DNA from: Calliopum simillimum
Taxonomy: Eukaryota; Arthropoda; Insecta; Diptera; Lauxaniidae
Reading direction: 5' to 3'
Length of the DNA: 64,000 nt
Assembly (NCBI GenBank): GCA_951812925.1
Contig: OX638368.1
Location: 156,288,492-156,352,491, forward strand
The notes under the pieces are model-generated. The model saw only the letters and a program-made list of their open reading frames with translations. It was not told where the DNA came from and searched no databases. Positions 47,185 through 59,029 of the stretch are shown here, one piece after another (position 1 is the stretch's first letter; every line of letters starts with the position of its first letter). The position numbers and the translations under genes were made by a program.

Positions 47185-48080
47185 CAATTGAGACGTTGCG
47201 TGCAATAACGCCCTAAGTCGAAGAATGGCATTTCGAGATTATTCAATTTAAAGTTTCTTAATGCTGTACATAGAACAAACCATAATTTAAAACTTGGAAA
47301 ACAAATTATTGCAATGAATACTAACAAAATGAGTTAATGATTACCGCTAACACATAATACTTTTGCATACTAACTAATAGAAGGAAAATTCAAATTATAG
47401 GGCGTTTTTGCATAAATCCATTTGACTACCAATGGAGTAACGTTAGTGTTTTGTTTGGGAAATCGTCAAAACTGCTCCGATTTTAATAATTTTTTTTTGT
47501 AAATGAGGGGAATAAAAAATACTTTAACTATAACTATTTACAAATGTGTGTTTTGATTTAGTTCTTTAAAAGTTTAATTTTATAATATGCATCCGTACAT
47601 TAGCATCTAAATTTGCACCTGGTAAATATTTCTTTTTACTCAAGACCAAGTTGTCTGACGAAAAAGTTTACTAAGCAAAAAATGCTTAAAATTGTCCGAA
47701 GAATACGTGTGATTTTTTTCTGAATTTTTTGGAACATTTCATAATATTTCAAAAATTGGTTAAAAAAAAAATTCCAAAAAATCTAAAAAAATTCACACGT
47801 ATAGAACAATTCTGAACATTTTTTGCCTTACACACTTTTTTCGACAGAAAACTTACTCTTGAGTAAAAACCGTTTTTCCGACTGCGAACTGATTTATGCA
47901 ATAACGCCCTAAGTCGCACTAAGACCTTCTTGCACGCAAGTCTTCAAGCAGTAATATACATATGGCTCTACCACATTTAGTGATCGGAATTGAAAGTTGC
48001 ATTTAAGTACACTAGTACACTTATATAAGAGGACCCTAACTTTTCAACTCAGGGCGTTATTGCACGCGACGCCTCAATTG
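47185..48080. repeat. Outer inverted repeat around the GGGCGTTATTGCA element
   Basis: About 29 bases at 47185-47213 (CAATTGAGACGTTGCG, then TGCAATAACGCCC) are complementary to 48052-48080. The same TGCAATAACGCCC word also ends the inner element, but in the outer pair it points inward. This gives four copies of the word in alternating orientation within 0.9 kb. Confidence 0.6.
47400..47909. mobile_element. TA-flanked inverted-repeat element, GGGCGTTATTGCATAAATC ends
   Basis: The left end GGGCGTTTTTGCATAAATC and the complement of the right end (47891-47909) differ at one base. TA lies on both sides (47398-47399 and 47910-47911). A second inverted repeat (TACTCAAGACCAAGTTGTC-like arms, about 47637-47750 against 47760-47872) fills the right half, with ATTTTTTGG/CCAAAAAAT words near its axis. 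No transposase. A Tc1/mariner-type MITE is the likeliest class. Confidence 0.65.
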
Positions 48081-48089
48081 GATGTATAC

Positions 48090-49050
48090 ATTTTTAAATG
48101 GCATTGGAAACGGGCGAACGTGGTCGCTCCCGGGGCAACAAGTTGTTTATATATTGCAATTGAAATTTAGTCCATGCACAAATGCTTACACTTAATATCA
48201 TCTCACATACACTGTTTTAAAATAGAAAGAACTTTGACATACAGCAAAATTCCCAGAAATTTTTTATTTACCAATATTTCAACTGTATAGTATATGTACA
48301 AAAAAAAAAAAGAAAAGCACAAATTTATATTGAGAAATATGTTTACAATTACATTCAAGCTAAGCTACCGGGAACACATAAAACTCTTTTAATTAAAGGT
48401 ACGTATGAGCAAATATATAGATTTTCAACGGAAACGTATGATTTTGTTATTAATTTTTTGTTTTTTGTTTTTTCAAAAGAAAAATGTAAAAAGTTTATTA
48501 AAATAAGAAAAAAAAAAACAACAAAAAAATGTAAATGCTCCATTTTCAATAGCACATTTGTATGTATGTGAGAGCGTATCCTGTTGGGGTAACGGCAACA
48601 TAACCAAAAAAGTATTGTTTTCACTTTGCTATTGTTAAGAATTATTTGTTTTGAAATAAAATAGCATTTTGTTGTCTTTGGTTGTTGTTGCCATTGTTGT
48701 TGTTGTTGCCATTGTTGTTGTTGTGCAGCTAAGCTAGGAAAATTATATTTAACAAAAGTTTTGCAGCAAAAGTTATAAAATGAAAAGGTTAAATACAGAG
48801 GTTTGCTTTCCACAAACACACACACGCACACGCCATGGTAAAGTTTCAAAAGGTTCATTGTATTTAAAACAAATACTAAAACAATACACCTAACATTCGA
48901 AAATTTCAAAATTTAAAAAAAAAAAAAATAATTTCTGCTGTATTACTGATTTTAATAAAATGCATTTCTTCATTTTCTTTGTCTTTTTATTTTTATATTA
49001 AACTTTTGGTTTGACAATTGACTCATATTTTAAGTAGCTTGATTTCGAAC
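48090..49050. other. Non-coding stretch
   Basis: No gene supported. GTTGTTGTTGCC repeats near 48680-48720 generate a Gln-rich minus-strand frame that I do not take as coding. A CA run lies near 48820. Confidence 0.5.
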
Positions 49051-49058
49051 AAATTTTA

Positions 49059-49686
49059 TGACTTGACTTTTGATTTAATTAAGACTAGATTTCTTAGTTA
49101 ATATTCGAATTGAGTTTTAAATGCTTCAAAAGCTCTTAGCTAGCATCTTATCTACATAAAAACTACACAGGTTTACAAAAAAAAAAAGAATGTCATGGCG
49201 TTTTGACTAGACTATGTGTTTCCTAGGGACTTTGACGTCCTGAATCCGAATCTCGGGACCGTTTTTTTCCAGAACGTCTGAGAAAAAAGATTTCATATGG
49301 AGGTCAAAATGGGGTTCATGTGTCGTTTAGTGATAGTGATTCGCTGAAATTCTGAAACTAATTTTTAATCATTAACCTCTTAGGTCATTAAAAGAATATG
49401 TAAGCAAAAAGGGTATCTCGGACCTAGTTTCGGAGATATAGCCATCGGACCTTGAAATATTTTTTCTCAGATGTTCTGGAAAAAAAACGGAGCCGGGATT
49501 CGGATTCAAGACGTCAAAGTCCTTAGGAAACACATAGTCTGGTCAAAACGCCATGACATTTTTTTTTTGTAAACCTGTGTAATTTTTATGTAGATAAGAT
49601 GCTAGCTAAGAGCTTTTGAAGCATTTAAAACTCAATTCGAATATTAACTAAGAAATCTAGTCTTAATTAAATCAAAAGTCAAGTCA
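49059..49686. mobile_element. Foldback element with about 235-base arms
   Basis: The arms (49059 to about 49294, and about 49453 to 49686) are complementary with only a few differences, from the terminal TGACTTGACTTTTGATTT through CAGGTTTACAAAAAAAA, AATGTCATGGCGTTTTGAC and ACTTTGACGTCCTGAATCC to TCTGAGAAAAAA. The loop is about 158 bases. TA lies outside both ends (49057-49058 and 49687-49688). There is no coding capacity. It abuts the mariner fragment at 49690, and may have inserted into it. Confidence 0.8.
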
Positions 49687-49689
49687 TAA

Positions 49690-50151
49690 GTAAACGCCCA
49701 GGTGTATCGTGAATCAGTGTTGGAGGGTGCTTTACTACCGTGGGCACGCAAACATTTCGGTCGCAAGCCATGGACATTCCAACAAGACTCGGCACCGTCA
49801 CCCAAAGCTCGTGTGAATCAAGAATGGTTAGAAAAAAAACGTTCCTAGCTTCATTTCTGCTCAACAATGGCTCTCAAATTCGCCTGATGCGAATTCGTTG
49901 ATGTGCTAAAAGTGGCCCTTCAACGAGAATGGCGCAAACTTCCACAAAATCAAATTCGTGCAGCATGCGACTCGTTCTTCGACCGTCTACGGGCCATAGT
50001 TAAGGCCAAAGGTGGCCATATCGAAAATCTCAAGTAGATTCTTAAAATTTGAACATTTCCCAACAATTATAGCGTTTGATCAATAAAATCTGGCATGGAA
50101 ACTAAAAATATAGTCTTTTGAATTGGTAACACTTCGAATCGGCCACCCTGT
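49690..50151 (+). pseudogene. Mariner/Tc1-type transposase 3' fragment with right terminal repeat
   Basis: Frame one reads LLPWARKHFG, then PWTFQQDSAPSPKARVNQEW (from about 49770), which includes the second catalytic Asp region. After a stop and frameshift near 49850 it continues FISAQQWLSNSPDANS (third Asp region), then LQREWRKLPQNQIRAACDSF and AIVKAKGGHIENLK, ending at TAG 50035-50037. A short deletion after SPDANS removes the usual tryptophan block. About 110 bases of 3' sequence end in the complement of CAGGGTGGCCGATTCG (50136-50151), followed by TA. The 5' half is missing; the foldback at 49059-49686 sits where it should begin. Confidence 0.75.
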
Positions 50152-50159
50152 ATATGCCG

Positions 50160-52745
50160 TAAATGACTCAATTTTTTAGTGACTGAAATAAAAAAGCTTT
50201 AGATAGTCATTTCAGCTGATATCAATAAACTTAGTGTATTATGTATGTTTTTAAGTTTTATCTAAAGCAATTCTATTTGGTAGCGAAAACAGAATAATAT
50301 TGATTTAAAATGGGTCACCCTCGTCCAAAATCTTTAAGCCTTGCACCAATTAGTGCTTTAATATTTTATTGATTATTAAAGATTCCGCCGACGATGACGA
50401 CGACGACGACGGTATTACCCTCGCCACAGTCAACCTCATAATTTTCCCAATTAATTTGGAGTTTTCTACGGTTGCATAAAAGAAAATTCAAGTGAAAACT
50501 TTTGTTATGTTTTTCTTCCAGTCATGGTCGAAGAAAATTTGTCAAGGGGGAGAAAAAAACAGCATGAAGAAAATCAAAACTCAAGCCTGATACTCGTACA
50601 TACAATGAAACAAAACTCCTTAACAAAATAAAATATCCTGCCGTCACGCCAATGTACTGGGCCTACCATTACAAAAGCAACCCAAAAAGTTTACAACTTG
50701 GCCAAGTTACTTTCTGTAAACTAACGCTCTGCACTTATTCAATGTTGCTTACCCCCATCCCCGCCCCATCCCATTATGCGTAAACTTTTGACACTAATAA
50801 GCCGGTCAGAGTCGAGTAGAATAGCAGAGATTCAGGCCAGTCAATTGTGGGCGCGCACTTGCCGCATAACCTGAAATAACACTTTTTCCATACAAAAATT
50901 TAACCCCTCAATACTACTCTCCACACCCCATCATTACTTTTGACCAAAAACCAATTTGGATTCATTTGAAGGCAACAACATTGTTAAGATTTTTCATGTT
51001 GTTACTTTTGTTGTTGGCGTTGCGCGCACTCAAACGATTTCATTTCAATTTGTGTGTGACCTTCCATCGGAGAAACTGCGTGTAATTAGGTGGCAGGGTG
51101 TCGAGGAATTTCTACTGGCAATATTGACTGCTAGACTGTAGAGTTCCACCAACTACAGTCAACAGCTTCAGTCTCCACTACTCCAGAAAACAAAATTAAT
51201 TGTTGCACAGCAAAATTTGAAAAAAAAAAACTGCGAGAAAACAAAAATTAACTTCGAAGAATGCCAGCATTAAGAAGATGTTGAATAAATATAGTTGGAT
51301 TTCCTAAGGCAAGGCAACAACTTAACCCATTGGCGACCAAGTGTGTATAGATTTAAATATTAAAGAAAAAAGAAGCATCTTACGCAACTTAAGACATTAA
51401 AAGACAGATTGATTTCACTTAATAAATTATCGTTATTGCACTGCAACCAAACCAAAACTGAACTGCTTCATTAGAATTTTCGTCTTTATGGCTATACAAA
51501 ACCAAATATCATAGTAATACTGTCGCACTAACTCCCACGGCTTCTTTCATACTGAGATGGCACTATGCTGTGTTTTAAGTTATGAATAAACAGTACTATG
51601 GTTCTTTTGCTTAAGCCGCTAGACCAAAATTCATTGCATGCTTTTAGGTCAAATTTATTAAAGGCTTACTACAGTGAAGTCCACAAAAATTATTAATTTT
51701 GACGAATGTTTCTAAATTACACATGTATTTCGAATTTTCGTCAAATCCATTTTATTACATATTCCTGATGACCAACCTCAAATACAACTTCATCCCAAAA
51801 ATTGGAACAAAAAAAAAAAAGTCAATTAGGGCCGTTGTACAAGTGAGCGACGACATAGTGTGTTCCGTGAAAACATCTTTATCAAATATGTACAACATAC
51901 TTTTTTCTCTACCAAAGAAAATCTTGACATTTTTCTAACCTTAAAGATAACTTTTGAATGATGAGCAATCCAAGATCAATATAAATACCGTGGAAGCCTT
52001 GGTCTTAGATAGTGGGACTTAGTCTTGGGCATTAAGACTTGGTATTTATTTTGTCTTGAACTTACCTTTGAAATAACTTATTACTGAAAAAAATTTTAAA
52101 GGGCGTTGAGTACTACTATTTTGCTACCAGCAAGCATGGATCAGATGACATTGTTGGTTTGAGCTTACTGTTGAGTGTGTTTAGGTAAAACACCAACAAA
52201 ATTACCAAAACAAGGGAAAATGCATAACAGAAAAACAAAAAATTTATTGGAAGGCTTGTTCGCATTACTCGTTTCGGGACTCACCACAGCTCAATCTCAT
52301 CAGGTTCATTTGGATCATTTTCTTTTTACGTAGAATTGTTGAGAATCACAGCAAAATGAAAAAAAAGGAATTAAGTTTATAGGTCGTAAAATTTCGTATT
52401 GAGGGATGATTATGTTAGAAAAGAGCGTGACACCTCTTTTAACTATAAACGATCTAGATCAAGTAGGCGTGGGCTCGAAAACAAGATCAAGTCAAAGACT
52501 TTAGACTAGCAATAATTACAATAGAAATGTAATGGTTACGAGTATTTATTTCTTTTTTAATGTTTATAAATATTCTTTAAAATTTTTTCTATTAGTGAGA
52601 TTATTATCAGAGATCTGAAAACTTTTCAGAAGATTTCACACACCCACATTATATGTACTTCTGAGGCTTTATTAACACTTTAGTTTTTGGCCATAAAATG
52701 AACTGCTTGTGTATATCCCAAGTTTTTTAAGAGGATCGTGCTGAA
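50160..52745. other. Non-coding stretch
   Basis: No gene supported. GACGATGACGACGACGACG lies near 50390. A degenerate CTTGGTCTTAG stretch is at 51995-52065. Confidence 0.5.
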
Positions 52746-52750
52746 TAATA

Positions 52751-53397
52751 CGTGGGCTGTTCGATATATTTCTGGCCTAGGCAACACTAATGTCAATAGC
52801 TAAGATCTGGCAACGCTATAATAAAGTTTGACATTATTTAGCATAAACGTACTCACAACGTTTTGATGTACAAGTGCTATTTGTTTTGTTTACAGTAAGT
52901 TAAGAAAATCAATTTGTCCATTGAAAATTTAAGCAATTGATAAATTATGGGATTTCCAACGAGAACAAACGTTTTTTACAACTAAGTGTTCATGCAAAAT
53001 CGAATGTATTCGAATGGAACTAATGCCCAAGGATGCCTCTATCTCACGGTATGTCACATGACGATCTTGCATTATTAGTTCACGCACGGCATCAATGTTC
53101 TCTGGCACAGCAGACGTTTTTGGACGACCTTCACGGAATTCATCGATGCACTTTTGTCGTGATAATCCACGTCGAAAGTTGTGAAAAATGATCGCACGAA
53201 AATGTTCACGAGTTAGTTAAATTTTTTTGCCAAATTGATTTTTTCAAGCCTCTGTAAACAACACAAATGATGGTCGTACGTCAAAACGTTCTGAGTACGT
53301 TTATGCTAAAAAATATCAAACTTTCCAATAGAAATGTCAGATTGCACCTGGCAACACTTAGTGTTGCCTAGGCCAGAAATATATCGAGCAGCCTACG
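52751..53397 (-). mobile_element. Internally deleted mariner element
   Basis: The ends CGTGGGCTGTTCGATATATT and the complement of the right end (CGTAGGCTGCTCGATATATT) match for about 40 bases, with looser matching to about 150 bases. TA lies outside both ends (52749-52750 and 53398-53399). The 647-base body keeps the 5' part of a mariner transposase on the minus strand and has lost the catalytic part, so it could only move with an enzyme from elsewhere. Confidence 0.85.
52935..53210 (-). pseudogene. Mariner transposase N-terminal remnant
   Basis: About 92 codons without a stop: REHFRAIIFHNFRRGLSRQ, then CIDEF joined directly to REGRPKTSAVPENIDAVREL, HVTYREIEASLGIS, HSILHEHL and VCSRW. This is the paired helix-turn-helix DNA-binding region of irritans/Mos-type mariners. 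Between CIDE and FREGRPK the usual stretch of about 40 residues is absent, so a second internal deletion has removed it in frame. No start codon is left at the 5' side and no DDD catalytic domain follows. Confidence 0.85.
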
Positions 53398-53399
53398 TA

Positions 53400-54210
53400 T
53401 TGAAGCTTTTTGAAACTTTTTCCGGCATCATAATATTCTTCATGCAAAGGTTAATTGCTTTACGCGGCGAAAAAGTAACAATGAATATTGTTGTATATTG
53501 GCTGTGTTGTCGGTCGAATTGTTGTTACAGAAGAGTGGTAGAGGAGGTGATGTTGGCGGCACCGGTGATTGGCAGAAATTCGCAATTGCTTTTAAGCTTT
53601 TTGGCGGCTATCATTTACGTATTTTAACTCTGTAGAGGGAGGGGAAGGGGGGGGGACAGTCATGCAAAGCAACCGAGGAGTGAAACGTCACCAATGATTT
53701 TGTTGATTTCATTGTTTACTCATTAACTATGAATAAACCATAATGTGGGTAACTGGAGCAGGGTTATTAAAATTGGAGCGGGACTGAAAAACTTTATTCA
53801 CTTGAGTAGTTGAAGTTAAAATTCTTAATGAAATTGAAAAATTAAATGGGTCACTTTTACAAGTTGTTAGGAGTATTAGTAGTAAATGTTCGTTTTGGGT
53901 TATCAATTTGTTTAAGCAGTCGTTTAGTGTTTTAGAAATCATAATATTATGATCATAAATTTTCATATTATTTTTTGGAAAACAAAAAAGATGTTTGAAA
54001 GCTTTGCATAACGTTTGTTTTCAAAATTTAATCTCTTTTATTGTAAATCTAAAGCATTGGAAAAATTCTGTGAACATATTTAAAATTATCTCTGAAAAAG
54101 CTGATTTCATAGGTCTGTTTTTCACAAAAATTACGATTAAAGTCGAATAATGGTACATAACATATATCAATTAGAATTTCTTCGAAATCTTTTATACGAA
54201 AAATGATTTC
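53400..54210. other. Non-coding stretch
   Basis: No gene supported. A G run (GGGGAAGGGGGGGGGG) lies at about 53641. Confidence 0.5.
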
Positions 54211-54215
54211 AGTCG

Positions 54216-54315
54216 ACTTACAATTCAAACTTTATGTATATCAACAAAATGTTAAGGATCTGACACTCACCTGTAAAGAAAGAAAACAAAAATTTTATTA
54301 GTATTTTGAAAATAA
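54216..54315 (-). promoter_or_regulatory. Candidate recursive splice site (ratchet point) with 49-nt cryptic exon
   Basis: On the minus strand TACTAAT, a textbook branch site, is followed 27 nt later by the end of a pyrimidine tract (TTTTTGTTTTCTTTCTTTACAG) directly joined to GTGAGT (54270-54265). The junction is 54271/54270. A second donor, ATT then GTAAGT (GT at 54221-54220), follows after 49 nt. The layout, and even the TTTACAG/GTGAGT word, repeats the site at 17347. Known biology: zero-length exon ratchet points in long fly introns have this form. The host gene and its use here are inferred. Confidence 0.7.
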
Positions 54316-54319
54316 GAGC

Positions 54320-55790
54320 GCTGAAATTGTTTAGAGGCGTGGCACAATGGAAAAAAAACTTTATATTTAACTAATGGAGAAAAGATTATTTTAGGTAATG
54401 CTACTAAACTTACGCAATAAATTAGAACATATTTAATGAGAAGTGAACAAAATGCATTTGAACTTTTAAAAAGCTCAGGCGATAATCTAAAAACTTAATT
54501 TCGCAACAATATTATTCAGAGCTGGTGATGGTAAGGACTACTGAATTGTCCCAGGAGCTATGGACTCTTTTTCACGAAAGAAAATATAATGGAGGCCCAA
54601 CGCGAACCAAAAACATAATGGCAAGTAAAGTGAGCCACTCTTATGTAATGTTAAATATACTTAGATAAAAGAGGAGGTCAAAACATTGCAACGGTGATGA
54701 CTCGTTTGATGGACTTTGACAGTAGATTTAGAAGATTTAGAAGTTGCTACGATTCTAGCCAAAACACCGAAGCAATGAAGGTGCCAGATCTTTCAATAAT
54801 ATTCATGGAACATTACATTTTTGTACATACAAACCGAATGATCAGTTAAAGTTAATACTTGTGCGTGACAAACAACGTCGAGTACAAGTAAAAATGTAAA
54901 TTATCTGCTCAAAAAATTTGTAAGAAAAAGTGAACTGCTTAATTCGATTTCTAAAAAATAACGACGACAGTATCAGAAAATTAGAATTATCGTAACAATG
55001 ATTTCGATCTTCTAATTCTTTCATATAAATTAAATCGCTAATGCTAAATATATTTCAAATTCTGTGCAAAAAAAAAAGACATCTCAAAGCATTTATTTTA
55101 ATTAAACGATTTAATCATCTAATTGCACGTACATGTAGATTTTATATTGACAAAACAACCACAATTCAAAATTAGAAATAATCGTTGTTTTTGACATTTA
55201 AACATTAAGCATTTAAGCTGAATATCACTAAAATATTAAGCGTTATCATTTTATGTTCGTAATTATATACATATGTTTGATATATTATATATGAATGTTC
55301 CGATAAAATCCTTTTTAATTAACAGATAAACAAGCGCAATTAAGTTATTAATAAATTCGCAGTAATAACTGCAACACCAACGCCACCAATATGATTAAAG
55401 GAAAGAGCGAGCAATTAATTACGCACATTCAATCATAAATATATACACATATGTTCATACATACGCACGTATGTACATACATAAATGCAGAAAAATACAA
55501 ACATATAAAATTAAGTGCAATTAAAATGCAAAAATCAATCCTTCTTCCATTAGTTCCCATAATGATGAATAATAAAACACATTCAATCAATCAACACAAC
55601 GCAGCGTCACTTACGGCGAATGCCACCTTGGCGAGGAATGATGTAAGTGCCATAGACTGGACGTTGGAAAGTTAATGGTAATGCCACCACCAATAACAAC
55701 AACAAAAATAAATTATAATTGCAATTCTTCGCGTAACATAGTAAAGAGCTGGAGAATAGCTCGAAAAAATTAATTCCACGTGTAAGTAAT
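54320..55790. other. AT-rich non-coding stretch
   Basis: No gene supported. ACATACATACGCACGTATGT-like sequence lies near 55455. Confidence 0.5.
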
Positions 55791-55797
55791 ATTAACC

Positions 55798-56130
55798 CTT
55801 TAAGGACCGCTCCTGAACCCCTAGAAAATTTTTAATTTTTTTTTTTTACAGATGTTTAGTGATACAACATTTTAATTAAATGTGTTTTCAAATATACTAT
55901 ATGCTTTTCAATTTCAAGTGTGAAAAAATTATGGGACACATATGTCCCAATGGTCCTTAAAGGTAAAAAATAGGCGGAATTTTTTCATCGGTTGCGTATG
56001 CACAATTTTCCGGCATCATTTTTAATTTTAACGTTTTCAACATCATATTCAGATTCAATTACCCCGAAAACAACATCGGTAAAATTATTTTCCATTTTAA
56101 GTACATATATGCTTTAAAACAGTTTTATAG
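55798..56130 (-). mobile_element. Possible piggyBac-like fragment
   Basis: TTAA at 55794-55797 (partly overlapping the next words) precedes CCCTTTAAGGACC, and the complement GGTCCTTAAAGG lies at 55951-55962. The latter adjoins the palindrome GGGACACATATGTCCC (55933-55948). On the minus strand a 36-codon frame starts near 56096 (MENNFTDVVFGVIESEYDV). TTAA flanks and palindromic GGGACATATGTCCC-like ends are seen in piggyBac-like elements, but I recognise no transposase, so the class is tentative. Confidence 0.3.
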
Positions 56131-56514
56131 AATTTATAGGTTTTTGAGGGCTTTATGGAAACCGCACAATTTTTTGGACTTGGGATGACCCTGTGAGGTC
56201 CTGAGGACATAAAGCTCAGATTTTCTAACACACTTGAATATCAATTCTTTATCGACTAAGGCCTGCCTGGCTCCAATTGAAAAATTCAAATGGGTCATAT
56301 ATGTCCAGTTGGTTTTGAATGGGTTAGAGGTGAAAAAATGCATGTCGTATGGATGAATTTAAATAAATCGAAAAAAGAGTTTAATATGAATATTTTGTTA
56401 AAACTACGCCTTCTTCCTGTTAGGTTGAGAGATAATTTTTAATTAAAAATAAATTAAAATTATCATACCGTTTGTGCAGGAAATAAAAAAATGAAATAAA
56501 AAAACTAAGACCCG

Positions 56515-57005
56515 GATTCACAGTCATTAGTTAACTAATTAGCTAACTAAAACATTGACAAGAGTTTAACTAATGTTTCGTATTCACAGTGTTTTCATTA
56601 CCTAAGCACGGCTAATTTTGTGGATTTTGTGGAATTTGAGCAAACATATGTTTTTCGTTTATGTTTGTTTGTGGTAAGGAAAACAAAATAACAAAAACAA
56701 TGAAAAACGCACGCGCAGTAAATTTTTGCGATGAAGAGGTGAATTTCAAGATCAAATTAGTACAAGGGACACAAAAAAGTGCAAGTATGCCAGCGAAATC
56801 AGTCACGAAATCCCTTGATGTCGTAGTTTTGGAAAAAGACAGGCGATTTCCGAAATTTTGTTCGCAAATTTCGTCAATTTTTAGAATTTGCACAAAACTT
56901 TTGTTGATTCTAATTCTTCAGCACCAGCTGTTGGTTGACTAATGGTTAACCAATGAAATTTGGGGGTTTAACTTATGGTTAACTAATAAAAAAATTAACA
57001 AAAAC
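56515..57005. mobile_element. Possible Harbinger-like remnant
   Basis: TTAGTTAAC/GTTAACTAA words cluster at both ends (56527-56575 and 56935-57000), after a GGATTCACAGT word at 56514. The interior plus-strand frame 56661-56942 contains NARAVNFCDEEVNFKIKLVQ, faintly like the Myb/SANT-type accessory protein of Harbinger elements. No nuclease is present. The class is uncertain; repeats at the ends are certain. Confidence 0.3.
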
Positions 57006-57009
57006 CAAC

Positions 57010-59025
57010 TTTTTTCATGGTTAACATTGCAAATTGCGTCAATGTATCAAGGAAGTATATTTATCGGATAATGCTAAAACACACATTTTTGTAGAATTTC
57101 ATCTTTTGGAATCTTTAATTAATTAGACTATAGGCCATACATGTATGCTTTTATGCCAAAATCCATCAATTTAAATCATACAACTAATATCAAAAACAAA
57201 TCTCATTGAGTTGCAATAAACACTGCGGTCAGATGTTGGCTCACATGTGGCTTTTACGCATATGGAGTATATAACTAAAACAACAACAACGACAGCAACA
57301 ACAAGTTCTTTAGTTGGTCCATTGTTTATAGATCTCATTCCAGTCCTTTCCTCTAACTACCGAAAACACGTACAGCTCTGAACTGACTGCAACATTTGTA
57401 TCATTTTGCATAATTCAGTGACAATTACTATATGAAGTTAAATAATTCCAGTGCACATCATCATAATTATCATCGTTATCATCATCATCATCATCAATGC
57501 ATGCAATGATTCACTATTGTGGTCTACCATTGACAAATAGGCCTTCTCTCTCGGTAGTCGGTGCGTACAGATTTGAATCTGCTTTGCATTGATAATGAAT
57601 TTTCCAACAGTTCACTTTGTGTGCGGCTGTAACGTAGGGGTTTTTGCGTAAAATTTTGTTTCAATTATTGATTATGGTATTTTGTCAAGTTTAATACTTT
57701 GCATTTTAAATGACAAAATAAATGCGGAATAGTAAATGTGTGTGGTTTAAGGATGAATGAACGGAGGACAACTGCAGCAGATATTTAATAGAATTTTATG
57801 AAACCACAAGTAAAATAATTATTTAGAAATTCACTTGCACAATTTTCAGTAATGAACAGAAGATTTTAATTGAATAGACAAATTAATTTTGATTTCCTAC
57901 TTTCATTAGGTGGTAATTGTTTTAGATGGCAATACAAAAGTTGACAAATTGTGCGAAAATGAAAAAAAAAAAAAAAATGTAGAGGCTGTCGAATTGATTT
58001 AACCGTTTCCCCACATTTTGTTTTCGAAGAAATAAGTGTTTTAACTTTTGATTCATATTTAGGACCGTTAATGTTGCGGATAAAAACTAAATTCTACCCA
58101 TCTTGTTTTCTAGAATTGTTCAACATGAAAGGCGTCTTAACTATTGCAAATGTGCATTCGGAAGTGCAAATTCTTCATAAAGAGCAATACATGCCACTCC
58201 TGCATCTTTACGATTTAGCAACATTGGATATTTAATCTTAATTTATATTGTGTATTGTTATTGTGCTGTGAGTTTTGGCTTAGCATTGGCCTTGACCGTA
58301 CTCATGAGAGTTGAGAATGCAAAGACTGCGAACCTCATTTTTGGTTTGGTTTTATGGAAAGTGGCACCCTTACTCACTAATAATTTCTAGGACTTAAAAG
58401 CAGTAATGGTCTTGACTAAGATCTTTACCATTTATTATTTCACCATTGGGCTCTAAGCCTTGGGCTTAGTAAAGACTCATTTTGCTTTTTAGTAGAAACA
58501 ATTTCATTGAGAAGATCAACATCACCCATTCTAGCATTGTAACTAGAATCTAGAAACACCACCACCTAGGTATGTAACTGTGTCTTATCGTGGCAGAGAA
58601 GGTGCAAAATACATACTCTACTGTTTCCAGATATTCCTGACAGAGAGGAATCACTGTCTACCAGACCTATATTCTTTAAGTGGCAATTGAGCTCACAGTG
58701 CCTTGTCATTATTTCAGTATAAATTTTAATCTATTTTTGTCTGAGGTTTGACGTTTTAAGTTGGATTAGTCTTTTCGGCTGCCGTATATTTTCTTGGGCT
58801 CCCCAGTAGTAAAGTTATTATCGCCCAATCCTGAATAAAGTTTTTTTGGTTGCTATTGCACGAGCTTCTCTTAGCTGGGCAATCAGCCCTTTTATTGCCT
58901 TTTGTCCATCGTGTTCTGTTATCCAGATTAGAGGCACATCATTCTCTTTGTAATGGGGAAAGCATACCCAGACTAGTTTGGGGTTACACTGAAATGCCAA
59001 AGAAAACGTTGGCTTCAAATATGAA
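57010..59025. other. Non-coding stretch with simple repeats
   Basis: No gene supported. ATCATCATCATCATCATCA lies at about 57478-57496, and degenerate CTTGGGCTTAG-type words near 58450. A poly-A run is at 59022-59050. Confidence 0.5.
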
Positions 59026-59029
59026 AAAA

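Noticed and set aside
48355..48909. 184-residue minus-strand frame with a Gln-rich patch
   Set aside because: The Gln patch is a translated GTTGTTGCC repeat and the rest is low-complexity Phe/Lys-rich; no exon borders fit.
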